From Halobacteroides halobius DSM 5150 (GTDB taxonomy: Bacteria; Bacillota; Halanaerobiia; Halobacteroidales; Halobacteroidaceae), in contig NC_019978.1 in assembly GCF_000328625.1 (NCBI RefSeq), positions 1,798,001-1,862,000 of the forward strand: a DNA stretch of 64,000 nt. Direction: 5' to 3'. Positions within the stretch are counted from its first letter, which is position 1. Every line of letters starts with the position of its first letter. The notes beneath the pieces are model-generated. The model saw nothing but the letters and a program-made list of their open reading frames with translations, was not told the DNA's origin and made no database searches. A program made the position numbers and the translations under genes. This document shows positions 57,044 through 64,000 of this stretch, one piece after another.

Positions 57044-57078
57044 GTTCTAATAAGGGAGACACCCTCCCTTATTAGAAC
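57044..57078 (-). other. Intercistronic hairpin, second ABC system
   Basis: GTTCTAATAAGGGAG and CTCCCTTATTAGAAC form a 15-bp perfect stem with a 5-base loop between the binding-protein stop and the permease gene. No T run follows. It is unrelated in sequence to the hairpin at 47798 but in the same place in the operon. Confidence 0.8.
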
Positions 57079-57089
57079 CTGTTTAGATA

Positions 57090-58358
57090 TTATTTTAAAA
57101 CTTCATTAATTTTATCAGATACTTCTTTTAATCCTTCTTCAGGAGTTACTTCACCTAAAAAGACTGCTTGTAAAGTTGTATTTACTGAATCAACTATCGG
57201 CTTAAACTTAACATTAAACTGCCAAGCTTCAGCATACTCACCAAAATCCATTAAAGTCTTTCGTTTAGGATGACTATTAAAGTAATCCATATCAGCTAAT
57301 TCTTTTCTAGATGGCAACTCCATACCTAATTTAACCCATTTTCTCTGTCCAGTTTCACTAGTTAGATATTTAACTAATTTCCAAGCTGCTTTAGGATGAT
57401 CAGATCTTCTAGCAATAGAGTATGCTACAGTAAATGCCATTGTAGATTTTTTCTTCTTCTTAGGCAATGGTGCTACACCATACTCTACCTCTGGATATTG
57501 ATCCTTCATAAATGGAATAGTCCAGTTTCCTGTAACAACCATTCCTACTCTATCCTTACCTAATGCATCACCTAACCACTGAGCACCAACATCACCAGGT
57601 TGAGCAGCATATCCCTTTTGGTATAACATATTATAAAATTCTAATGCTTTAATAGCCTCTGGACTATCAAGAGCAGATTTAGTCATACTATCATTTAATA
57701 ATTGCTCGCCATTTTGATGTAGGAAAACAATAAATCTAGCTAAACTAGTATTTAAACTCATTCCCCACTGATCTACTTTTCCATCTCCATCAGTATCTTT
57801 AGTCAATTTCTTAGCTACTTGATATAATTCAGCCCATGTATCAGGCACATCTGTAATTCCTGCTTCTTTAAACATTCGCTTATTATAAAACAAACCTAAA
57901 GTAGAATAGCCCTTAGGAATTCCATATTGTTTACCCTGATATTCGAAACCATTAATTAAGCCAGGTAAAAATTCACTATCTTCTACTCCACTTTGCTTCA
58001 TAAACTTATCCATTGGGTATAATACATTTTTAGAAGCTAAAGCGGGCAACCAAACAGAATCAACATAAAATACATCAGGAGCAGTTCCGGATGCAAGTTG
58101 TGTCTGTAGTTTATCCATATATGACCCTTGAATTGGTTCATATTTAACATTAATATTTGGATTTTCTTTTTCAAATCCTTTAATAACCTTTTCAAACAAC
58201 TTACTTTCTGTTGGAGAAGAAGACCAACCAGACAATCTAATTTCTACCTGTTCCTTTTCATCATCATTACCAAAAATCCACCATGCCCCTGCAGTTAATG
58301 AAAGAGAAAACAATAAAGTTAATGCTAATACTAATGTAAGACTCTTCTTTTTAAACAT
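57090..58358 (-). CDS. Sugar ABC transporter substrate-binding protein, second system
   Basis: A 422-residue SBP family 1 protein with signal peptide MFKKKSLTLVLALTLLFSLS and likely cleavage near TAGAWW, again with no lipobox Cys. The N-terminal region ends like the first binding protein (AWWIFG, then DDEKE), so the two are paralogues. GLFYNKRMFKEAGI and TWAELYQVAKKL are typical. The substrate should be the glucoside cleaved by the GH65 enzyme or the barrel glycosidase. AGGAGG precedes the ATG. Confidence 0.9.
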   Translation of the reverse strand: MFKKKSLTLVLALTLLFSLSLTAGAWWIFGNDDEKEQVEIRLSGWSSSPTESKLFEKVIKGFEKENPNINVKYEPIQGSYMDKLQTQLASGTAPDVFYVDSVWLPALASKNVLYPMDKFMKQSGVEDSEFLPGLINGFEYQGKQYGIPKGYSTLGLFYNKRMFKEAGITDVPDTWAELYQVAKKLTKDTDGDGKVDQWGMSLNTSLARFIVFLHQNGEQLLNDSMTKSALDSPEAIKALEFYNMLYQKGYAAQPGDVGAQWLGDALGKDRVGMVVTGNWTIPFMKDQYPEVEYGVAPLPKKKKKSTMAFTVAYSIARRSDHPKAAWKLVKYLTSETGQRKWVKLGMELPSRKELADMDYFNSHPKRKTLMDFGEYAEAWQFNVKFKPIVDSVNTTLQAVFLGEVTPEEGLKEVSDKINEVLK

Positions 58359-58494
58359 TATCTCGCCTCCTAGATTATTTTTCCCGCTAATTATCTTATG
58401 TACTTACTAGGCGATTTCAATTATCCATATTTCTACTTATATATGCTATAATCCTAATTATAAACTTATATCTTTTAGGATTCTTATTTGTCTT

Positions 58495-58510
58495 CCAAAA
58501 GCGGTTTTGA
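58495..58510. promoter_or_regulatory. LacI-type operator, site A before the second binding-protein gene
   Basis: CCAAAAGCGGTTTTGA, an imperfect palindrome of the same family as 60352-60367. It is 29 bases, centre to centre, from site B, close to three helix turns, fitting cooperative binding. Confidence 0.75.
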
Positions 58511-58523
58511 AATAAAACCTAGA

Positions 58524-58539
58524 CCAAAACCGCTTTTGA
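58524..58539. promoter_or_regulatory. LacI-type operator, site B before the second binding-protein gene
   Basis: CCAAAACCGCTTTTGA. Sites A and B each carry one altered half-site. Confidence 0.75.
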
Positions 58540-58567
58540 GTAACAAAGATTTATCATAAATCAATCA

Positions 58568-59572
58568 TTAGTTAGATTGAACAGAACCTCTAATAACCAA
58601 TTCGTAATCTAATAAAACAGGCTCAACAGAGTTAGAACCTTCTTCAATCATCTCTAATAATCCTATAACTGCGCGTTGGCCCATCTCAAACCTCTTTTGT
58701 TTTACCGTGCTTAATTGAGGATTTGTATGAGTACATAATTCAATATCATCAAACCCAATGATAGATACTTCCTCAGGAATTTTAATATTCACTTCCTTCA
58801 AAGCATCCATAACCCCTAAAGCCATTAAATCACTAGCAGCAAAGACAGCTGTGAAATCTTTATTTAAACTTAAAAATTTTTTCATTCTTTGATAAGCTAT
58901 ATCTCTTTCATATTTACCATTTAAAACCAATTGATCATTATATTTGATTTTACAATCTTGATGAGCCAATTTATAACCTTGCAGTCTTTCTTTACTTACA
59001 GGAGCATGCTCATGACCATTCATGAAAACAACTTTTTGATGCCCCAAGTTCATTAAATACTTGACAGCTTGATAAGCTCCTTCTACATTATGAGATGATA
59101 CATAAGTTGTTTTTTTTCCTGAGACTGGAATATCTATTAAAATAATTGGGATATCACTATTCTTTATTTCTTCTAAATGAGGATCATTACTTTTAATCCC
59201 TAAAATTATAGCTCCATCTACACTTCTCTCCTGACATCGTTGAATATAAGAATCAGATCTTACTTCGGTCTCAGAAAACAGCAAAATATCATATTCACTT
59301 TTACGGCTAGCATTCATTACACCTGCAACTAACTTCATAGCGAACGGATGCCCTTCACCAATTTTACCTAATAGGAATAACCCGATCGTATTGGTCTTCT
59401 TTCTGGCTAACCCTCTAGCTATTGCATTAGGTTTATAGTTTAATCTTTCTGCTACTTTTACTATCTTCCTTCTAGTTTTTTCATTTACATCATCATAATC
59501 ATTTAAAGCTCTAGAAACTGTGCTTTCTGAAACTCCTACTTCATTTGCTAAATCTTTGATAGTAGCTGACAT
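58568..59572 (-). CDS. LacI-family regulator of the glucoside regulon
   Basis: A 334-residue regulator of normal build: helix-turn-helix SATIKDLANEVGVSESTVSR, hinge helix PNAIARGLARK, then the sensor domain (IGLFLLGKIGEGHPFAMKLV, and VSIIGFDDIELCTHTNPQLS). Operators of the AAAGCGCTTT type lie before itself (59588), before bPGM (60352), before the binding-protein gene (58495, 58524) and within the operon (55200), so it is probably the regulator of all of these. The AAAGCGCTTT core is typical for LacI proteins. Confidence 0.93.
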   Translation of the reverse strand: MSATIKDLANEVGVSESTVSRALNDYDDVNEKTRRKIVKVAERLNYKPNAIARGLARKKTNTIGLFLLGKIGEGHPFAMKLVAGVMNASRKSEYDILLFSETEVRSDSYIQRCQERSVDGAIILGIKSNDPHLEEIKNSDIPIILIDIPVSGKKTTYVSSHNVEGAYQAVKYLMNLGHQKVVFMNGHEHAPVSKERLQGYKLAHQDCKIKYNDQLVLNGKYERDIAYQRMKKFLSLNKDFTAVFAASDLMALGVMDALKEVNIKIPEEVSIIGFDDIELCTHTNPQLSTVKQKRFEMGQRAVIGLLEMIEEGSNSVEPVLLDYELVIRGSVQSN

Positions 59573-59587
59573 AATTAATCCACTCCA

Positions 59588-59603
59588 TCTAAAGCGCTTT
59601 TGG
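59588..59603. promoter_or_regulatory. LacI-type operator before the regulator gene
   Basis: TCTAAAGCGCTTTTGG lies 15 bases before the regulator start and suggests autoregulation. Confidence 0.75.
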
Positions 59604-59672
59604 TATTAAATTAAATATTTTATCTTCTTACTTTTACTTTAACATATAAAGATTTATTTTGCAAGAAGATAT

Positions 59673-60332
59673 TTATTTTAAATTATCTAAAAATTCAGTT
59701 AAATTGATATCAGCAGTACTATCAAAACGATAATCACCATGTCCAACTCTCTCTTTAGGGCCAACCCCAACTGCAACCATATCTGCAGCTAAAGCAGCAT
59801 CAACACCAGATTCAGCATCTTCAAGTACTACACATTCTTCTGGTTTAACCCCTAACTTTTTGGCTGTATGTAAAAAGATATCTGGAGCAGGTTTAGCATT
59901 CTCTACACTATAGCCATCAGAAATAGTATTGAATTCCTGAGTAATATCTAACCCCTTCAGTACAGTCTTAGCATTTCTACTAGCAGAAGCTATAGCCATC
60001 TTTAAACCTCGTTCTTTAATCTCATCTAATAACTCTCTAGCTCCAGGCAATAGATCTTCTTCTCCCATTTCAGTCAAATACTCTTGATAATAACCATTCT
60101 TTCGATCCATCATCTCCTGAAATTCCTCTTTAGTATAATTATCAATATAATCTCCTAATAATAATTCTAATGATTTACTACGAGATACCCCCCTTAGTTG
60201 CTCATTATCTTCACGAGTAAAAGAGATCCCTTCTTCTTCAGCTAATCGTTTCCAGCCTTGAAAATGATACTCAGATGTTTCAGTTACAACTCCATCTAAG
60301 TCTAAAATAATCGCCTTTATATCTTTGTTCAT
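59673..60332 (-). CDS. pgmB: Beta-phosphoglucomutase
   Basis: A HAD-family mutase converting beta-glucose-1-phosphate to glucose-6-phosphate. Catalytic pair in ILDLDGVVTETSEYH; cap residues in LRGVSRSKSLELLL; SASRNAKTVL, KPAPDIFLHTAKKLG and VLEDAESGVDAALAA complete the HAD motifs. ATG 60332, 7 bases after GGAGG, gives 219 residues, the usual length. The longer frame to 60422 is rejected because it would cross the perfect operator at 60352. Pairing with a GH65 phosphorylase is the classic arrangement. Confidence 0.94.
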   Translation of the reverse strand: MNKDIKAIILDLDGVVTETSEYHFQGWKRLAEEEGISFTREDNEQLRGVSRSKSLELLLGDYIDNYTKEEFQEMMDRKNGYYQEYLTEMGEEDLLPGARELLDEIKERGLKMAIASASRNAKTVLKGLDITQEFNTISDGYSVENAKPAPDIFLHTAKKLGVKPEECVVLEDAESGVDAALAADMVAVGVGPKERVGHGDYRFDSTADINLTEFLDNLK

Positions 60333-60351
60333 CATTATTCCTCCTGAATTT

Positions 60352-60367
60352 CCAAAAGCGCTTTTGG
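60352..60367. promoter_or_regulatory. Perfect LacI-type operator before beta-phosphoglucomutase
   Basis: CCAAAAGCGCTTTTGG is a perfect 16-base palindrome, 20 bases before the gene start. It is the best copy of the five sites in the regulon. Confidence 0.85.
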
Positions 60368-60440
60368 GAGCATTAAAAAACTTCTTGTTAATAATTATAA
60401 CAAATATAATATAAACACTCAAGTCTTTTGATAGTTTTTA

Positions 60441-61004
60441 TTAATTATATACTTCTCTTTCTGTAAGCACTTTATCTACAGCAAAATCATGGTTTTCAGT
60501 AATTACTTTATCTATTATCTGCAGTTCAAAACCTAAACCAATTCTAGGAACTTCCTTTACGATTGCAAATAATCTATCATAATATCCTCCACCATATCCT
60601 AATCGATTACCATAAGCATCAAACGCAACACCTGGTACAACAATTAAATCTAACATTTTTGGACTAACTGATCTTATATAGTTATCTTTAGGCTCTAAAA
60701 TACCATAGGTTCCATGTTTTAATTCTTGGTCATAATTATTCAGTAATGATAACTCCATTTTCCTCTCTTCTTGATTAATTATTGGTACTACTATTTCTTT
60801 TCCTAAATCTAAAGCCCCTTTAATCATCAATTCAGTCTCTACTTCACTTCTAAAGGATATGTAAAACATAATTCTATCTGCTACTTTAAACTGTACTTGT
60901 TGGAATAAGTACTTCTTTATTTGTTTACTCTTTTTTAGTCTTTTTTCTTTAGTTAACCTGTCTCTTTTAGTGAGTACTTTCTTCCTTTGTTCATCTTTAG
61001 TCAT
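60441..61004 (-). CDS. 5-formyltetrahydrofolate cyclo-ligase
   Basis: A 187-residue enzyme that converts 5-formyl-THF to 5,10-methenyl-THF with ATP. The family signature VVPGVAFDAYGNRLGYGGGY followed by YDRLF is intact, with the basic N-terminal RKKVLTKRDRLTKEK region and FRSEVETE. It is separated from pgmB by about 110 bases and the operator, so it is probably not in the sugar regulon. Confidence 0.93.
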   Translation of the reverse strand: MTKDEQRKKVLTKRDRLTKEKRLKKSKQIKKYLFQQVQFKVADRIMFYISFRSEVETELMIKGALDLGKEIVVPIINQEERKMELSLLNNYDQELKHGTYGILEPKDNYIRSVSPKMLDLIVVPGVAFDAYGNRLGYGGGYYDRLFAIVKEVPRIGLGFELQIIDKVITENHDFAVDKVLTEREVYN

Positions 61005-61032
61005 TATTAGCCTCCTGTTTAAATTAAAAATT

Positions 61033-61432
61033 ATTGATATATAGTTTAACTTTTAGATTGCTGAGAGAGGATTTCTCACTAGATAAATTTCTCAAAATTC
61101 GTCTAAGCTTACTTCCATAAAAATAAGGTTAAGCTAATCAAAAACAGGTGATTAGCTAACCCAAACCTTATTTTTATTCCAGTTCACTAAGACTCATTAA
61201 TGAAAAATTTATGATTCGTTGCGAAACCCTCTCCAGCAATTATTAAAGGTATTGTGGGGCTTTTGGACTGTTTTATAGTTTTGGTTCATCTGCTTTGAAT
61301 GAAAGGTAAATGAGATATGAATAAGCAAATCTATGATTTGGTTTATCTCATTTACCTGGAATGAAATGAACAAAAACTATTTAAGGAAAAAGCCACACAA
61401 TGCCTGATTGAGAAGTGCTACTATATATCAAT
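61033..61432. mobile_element. Putative 0.4-kb foldback (MITE-like) element, non-coding
   Basis: ATTGATATATAGT (61033-61045) is repeated inverted as ACTATATATCAAT (61420-61432). Inside are two large hairpins: AATAAGGTTAAGCTAATCA against TGATTAGCTAACC...CCTTATT (about 61119-61177), and GGTAAATGAGATA against TATCTCATTTACC with further paired flanks (about 61272-61382). I see no gene. No target-site duplication could be confirmed. Confidence 0.5.
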
Positions 61433-61440
61433 TAAATAGA

Positions 61441-63542
61441 TAAAGTAGGACCAGCCTCACGGCTGGGACCTCTTGTCAAACTGCACGTACGGTTCTCCCG
61501 TATACAGCTTTCGGTCATTGTTGCTCCTTAACAGAGAGTAAGTTATCGTCTTTGTGTTGCCACAAATGTATATTTTACTCTTGTCTAAAGCACATCGGTA
61601 AGCAGTGATTCTAGTCCTAAATCTCTTAATATTTTATTAGGAAGGCGATAATTCTGCCCTTTCGCCTTCTTTCCTTCTATAAAACAACGTAATCTCATTC
61701 TTATCCAACCATCTAACCTTTTATATAGTCCTTTAACATTTCCTAGTAGAAAACTATTACCCCAACCTCTAATAATTAAATTAAGTTCATCAATCATTAC
61801 AGCTACTCCTATTGATCTATTCCTTTTGGTTTTCTTTCTTACTTTATCCTTGAAACTTTTAATAGAGCTCTCTTTTGGCATTTTATAATCACCATTATAA
61901 AATCTAAATTCTAGAAATTTAAACCCATCATCAAAATTCGTAATTACTGTTTTCCGAGGATGTAGTCTTAAGTTTAATTCATTTTCTATAATCTGGCGAG
62001 TTACTTCCAAAGCACGTTCTGCTTTAGCTTTACTCTTAGCCATAATTATAAAGTCATCGGCAAATCTAACTATCTTATATCCTCGACACCTCATTTTCTT
62101 ATCAAAATGATGTAGGTAGATATTTGCTAAAAGTGGAGAAATTACGCCTCCTTGTGGAGTTCCCTCCGTTGTTTCTTCTCTTCCTTGCTCAGTCATGACA
62201 CCTATAGTAAGCCACGACCTAATAATATCTAATACCCAACCATCACTTACTTCCTCTGCTATCAGCTCCATTAAAATTTCATGATCTATTGTATCAAAGT
62301 AAGATTTGACATCTGCGTCTAATACCCAATTATAACCTTGTTCTTTATATTCTTCTACTTTCTTAATTGCATCTTCGGTTGACCTATTAGGTCTAAAACC
62401 ATAAGAACAGTCGCAGAATATTTCTTCAAAGTGTATCTCTAGAATCTGTTTCACTGCTTGTTGGGCAATTCGGTCTTTAATTACTGGAATACCTAGTGGT
62501 CTTTGTTCTCCATTTCCTTTTGAGATATACGTTCTTAGAACTGGTTGTGGCTCATATCTATCTTCTGTTAACTGGCGATATAAAGCACTCATATTCTTAG
62601 TGTAATTTTCTCTAAATTCTTCAACTTCTACACCGTCAATCCCTCCACAACCACCATTATTCAAAACTTTCTGAGCTGCACAATGTAAATGTCTTTTCTT
62701 AGTCACTAAATCTTTTATACTATATAGCGAACTAATTTTTTTTTCACCTATCCTACCTCACGACTTACCAGTTCTTCCTATCCTGTCTTAATATCTAAAC
62801 CCCTATATTCGTAGCATTCCTAAGCACGTCTTCTAAGCTCTCGCCAATCGCACCTCTTAGTTTACTACTACTTAGGTCATGGTTTTTCTTAAATTCATCA
62901 CGCTTCCAGTTATGATTTTCTGTCCGCTATTTCTTTTAAGACTTATTGTCTTTAACAATGTTTAAACCATTTTGATTTAAATACCATCAACACTCAATTC
63001 TAAACTTCAATAACCTGGCTATCCTTCACTGTAATCAACTTTCATTGATTTTTTTTCTACTACTATGATAGCTTCTGAACTCTAATATTTCATCGCTTTG
63101 ACTTTCCCTATTCAGGTTATATCATCACTTATCTTTATAGATTTCTATAAAGACCATATTAGAGCATCCTCTGGTCACCTATGCTATATTCCAATCATTC
63201 CGACCATAATCACACTCATTAATCTAACATACTCCAATGGTCTGTAAGTCAGCTTTGGACTTCTCCATCCTTTTGGTAGATCGTCACTAATGAATGCCAC
63301 CTTCAGTTCACATATTGTTCCGGACTGATTTTTCGCCTCAAACTCTTCAGATTACATCTCACGATGAACACCCTGTTACTGTTGGCTTCATATCCTGTTC
63401 TTTATTAACTTAGGTTGACGTTTGTTTTCTCCGTTTGCTCACCCATTTCGTCTGTGAGTGCCACAATATCTCAACCATATTATCCATTCTTCCAGAATAG
63501 GCAGGACTTACACCTACTATCAGCATAGACTACAGAGCACAC
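61441..63542 (-). mobile_element. Group II intron (probably class C) inserted after the aspS terminator
   Basis: The 5' end GTGTGC at 63542 follows directly after the aspS terminator hairpin and its T run. Domain V is seen at 61478-61508 (AGCTGTATACGG, loop, CCGTACGTGCAGTTT; AGC triad at the start), then a domain VI hairpin (CCCAGCCGTGAGGCTGG) with a CCTAC branch region ending near 61441. The reverse transcriptase lies between. Insertion right after a terminator and lack of an endonuclease domain are class C traits. The 62.8-63.5 kb part holds only intron RNA domains. The 3' end is certain to a few bases only. Confidence 0.85.
61585..62706 (-). CDS. Group II intron reverse transcriptase/maturase
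   Basis: The intron-encoded protein that helps splicing and copies the intron into DNA. Fingers-palm motifs: GGIDGVEVEEF, RPLGIPVIKDRIAQQAV, YGFRPNRSTEDAI, TEGTPQGGVISPLLANIYLH and the catalytic FADD (KIVRFADDFII). The maturase X domain follows (WGNSFLLGNVKGLYKRLDGW). No HNH endonuclease domain is present. The GTG at 62706 probably misses the real N terminus: the frame is open upstream and encodes ISSLYSIKDLV after an AGGTG and a run of nine A's, so start at ATT 62736 or a frameshift in the A run is possible. Confidence 0.88.
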   Translation of the reverse strand: MTKKRHLHCAAQKVLNNGGCGGIDGVEVEEFRENYTKNMSALYRQLTEDRYEPQPVLRTYISKGNGEQRPLGIPVIKDRIAQQAVKQILEIHFEEIFCDCSYGFRPNRSTEDAIKKVEEYKEQGYNWVLDADVKSYFDTIDHEILMELIAEEVSDGWVLDIIRSWLTIGVMTEQGREETTEGTPQGGVISPLLANIYLHHFDKKMRCRGYKIVRFADDFIIMAKSKAKAERALEVTRQIIENELNLRLHPRKTVITNFDDGFKFLEFRFYNGDYKMPKESSIKSFKDKVRKKTKRNRSIGVAVMIDELNLIIRGWGNSFLLGNVKGLYKRLDGWIRMRLRCFIEGKKAKGQNYRLPNKILRDLGLESLLTDVL

Positions 63543-63545
63543 AAA

Positions 63546-63569
63546 AAGACTAGCCAATTAGCTAGTCTT
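63546..63569 (-). terminator. Terminator of aspS
   Basis: AAGACTAGC and GCTAGTCTT pair around TAATTG, 7 bases past the stop at 63576, followed by T residues up to the intron start at 63542. The intron has taken this hairpin as its target. Confidence 0.88.
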
Positions 63570-63575
63570 AAACCT

Positions 63576-64000
<425 letters not shown>

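Noticed and set aside
59673-60422. Beta-phosphoglucomutase start at 60422
   Set aside because: It would place the perfect operator inside the coding sequence and give 30 residues unlike the family; ATG 60332 has GGAGG and the right length.

Overview
The window is one stretch of low-GC bacterial chromosome in which almost every gene lies on the minus strand. It most resembles a halophilic, fermentative, diderm Firmicute of the order Halanaerobiales. Three things point there: a type IV pilus operon with an outer-membrane secretin in a Firmicute-like gene set, a sucrose-phosphate synthase that from memory reads very much like the Halothermothrix orenii enzyme, and Firmicute-type rRNA/tRNA organisation. 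The species cannot be named from sequence alone.

Layout, right to left in the direction of transcription. (1) 63.6-64.0 kb: the 3' end of aspS and its terminator, directly followed by a group II intron with its reverse transcriptase (about 61.44-63.54 kb) and a 0.4-kb foldback element. (2) 50.6-61.0 kb: a 5-formyl-THF cyclo-ligase gene, then a sugar regulon (beta-phosphoglucomutase, LacI regulator, ABC importer, an (alpha/alpha)6 glycosidase and a GH65 disaccharide phosphorylase) carrying five copies of a CCAAAAGCGCTTTTGG-type operator. (3) 42.5-50.4 kb: a second sugar locus with a LacI regulator that has two DNA-binding heads, an ABC importer, a PfkB sugar kinase, sucrose-phosphate synthase and a GalT-like enzyme. 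(4) 33.8-42.4 kb: a DUF1906 protein, three tandem Cof-type HAD phosphatases, rarA, a YigZ-family gene and the iscR-iscS-iscU-mnmA operon. (5) 26.35-33.8 kb: one rRNA operon with three tandem promoters, 16S-23S-5S, then 21 tRNA genes in two partly duplicated blocks. The 5S gene has a 58-nt insertion. (6) 14.7-26.3 kb: a complete type IV pilus operon (pilB to pilQ) behind a leader that I read as a c-di-GMP-II riboswitch with an expression platform. (7) 13.6-14.6 kb: a split LysO-type exporter and a 39-residue divergent ORF. (8) 1-13.4 kb: a division and cell wall cluster from rsmH to ddl, lacking murC.

How the parts work together. The dcw genes make lipid II and build the septum. The pilus operon encodes both motor ATPases, the platform, the prepilin peptidase, pilins, the PilMNOP alignment complex and the secretin, probably switched on by c-di-GMP. 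The 50.6-60.3 kb regulon would import a glucoside, cleave it by phosphorolysis to beta-glucose-1-phosphate and isomerise that to glucose-6-phosphate. The 42.5-49.1 kb locus would import a sugar and feed fructose-6-phosphate and UDP-glucose into sucrose phosphate, plausibly for osmoprotection.

The most unusual observations are: probable ATT start codons for pilC and pilQ, LysM repeats at the C terminus of the secretin, the 5S rRNA insertion, the two-headed LacI protein, and the c-di-GMP-II-like leader of the pilus operon. Start sites were moved from the longest ORF where a Shine-Dalgarno sequence decided the matter.
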